DNA of 7,146 nt from CAYLPT01 sp964385645 (GTDB taxonomy: Bacteria; Armatimonadota; Hebobacteria; Hebobacterales; Hebobacteraceae): the NCBI GenBank assembly GCA_964385645.1, contig CAYLPT010000101.1, positions 1 through 7,146 of the forward strand. The letters are read 5' to 3'. Both the position numbers and the translations under genes were made by a program. A model generated the notes under the pieces. The model was not told where the DNA came from and did not search any database. It was given only the letters and a program-made list of their open reading frames with translations. This document shows positions 6,979 to 7,146 of this stretch, in pieces; position 1 is the stretch's first letter, and each line of letters opens with the position of its first letter.

Positions 6979-7007
6979 AGTATACCATTTCCAGACTCGC
7001 GAATCAA
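6979..7007 (-). promoter_or_regulatory. extended -10 sigma-70-type promoter of the gyrB operon
   Basis: On the minus strand a -35 hexamer TTGATT (7007-7002) is followed, after exactly 17 bases, by TATACT (6984-6979). TGG immediately before it gives an extended -10 (TGn). The -10 matches the TATAAT consensus at five of six positions and the -35 matches TTGACA at four of six. The expected transcription start is near 6972, giving a leader of about 120 nt before the TTG start. The area is noticeably less GC-rich than its surroundings. This is a sequence-based call without expression data. Confidence 0.65.
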
Positions 7008-7146
7008 CTGCCGCGCCGCCCCCCTTCGGCCCAGGAGTATCCTCTTCCTTGCGGCTCTCCGTATGCCTAAGTGGATACACACAACTGTCTGGAGCGGAGG
7101 CTAATACTTCTACGGCAATGGACCTTCTCCGCGCCCCCGCCAGGGC
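7008..7146. other. upstream non-coding region, nothing recognised
   Basis: This is the region beyond the -35 box to the window edge. A minus-strand frame is open from the edge to a TGA at 6978-6976 (56 residues), but its translation resembles no protein I know and it ends in the promoter. A plus-strand ATG at 7118 lacks a properly spaced Shine-Dalgarno. No terminator or tRNA is visible. The usual dnaN or recF neighbours are not seen in this short stretch. Confidence 0.4.

Noticed and set aside
7070..7078. DnaA-box-like AGTGGATAC upstream of gyrB
   Set aside because: It matches the consensus at only seven of nine positions, stands alone, and such matches are frequent by chance. There is no cluster or AT-rich unwinding region.
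6976..7146. Open minus-strand frame from the window edge to TGA at 6976, as the tail of an upstream gene
   Set aside because: The 56-residue translation is not recognisable and runs through the AT-richer promoter region. It cannot be supported without sequence beyond the edge.
7118..7146. Plus-strand ATG at 7118 as the start of a divergent gene
   Set aside because: The nearest GGAGG is 17 bases away, only nine codons are visible and no clear promoter precedes it.

Overview
The window is GC-rich bacterial DNA in which every credible gene lies on the minus strand. Transcribed from right to left, the order is gyrB, a four-cluster [4Fe-4S] ferredoxin-like protein, an aldehyde:ferredoxin oxidoreductase (AOR) family enzyme, then gyrA. 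The gaps are 27 nt (gyrB to ferredoxin), an 11-nt overlap (ferredoxin to AOR) and 74 nt (AOR to gyrA). No terminator is visible between the genes, so one operon is the simplest reading. It appears to be driven by an extended -10 sigma-70-type promoter just upstream of gyrB.

The two ends encode a complete DNA gyrase. GyrB has the GHKL ATPase, transducer and TOPRIM parts and is of the short type without the enterobacterial insertion. GyrA has the catalytic tyrosine, the coiled-coil arm and a six-blade C-terminal pinwheel with a GyrA box, which marks it as gyrase rather than topoisomerase IV. The middle encodes a probable two-subunit tungsten (or molybdenum) aldehyde oxidoreductase: a catalytic subunit and a small electron-transfer subunit resembling the AorA/AorB pair of bacterial AORs. 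No FAD subunit is present in the window. A housekeeping topoisomerase operon interrupted by an anaerobic redox module is the most unusual aspect of the layout.

Other points are sequence-level. The positions that in E. coli gyrase contact quinolones are non-canonical in both subunits: GyrA Glu and Pro at the Ser83 and Asp87 equivalents, and GyrB Lys at the Asp426 equivalent. The AOR keeps all four cluster cysteines but has lost the Asp and Gly of the usual DxxGLC pterin motif. gyrB probably starts at a TTG codon behind a perfect Shine-Dalgarno, because the longest possible reading frame begins inside the promoter.

The organism is probably an anaerobic or facultatively anaerobic bacterium. The GyrA stretch following HPHG (VIYPT, DGDPPAAMRYTEARL) is reminiscent of deep-branching groups such as Armatimonadota, Planctomycetota or Chloroflexota-like lineages. 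That is recollection, not a search result, and should be held loosely. There are no mobile elements, CRISPR arrays, tRNAs or rRNAs that I can see.
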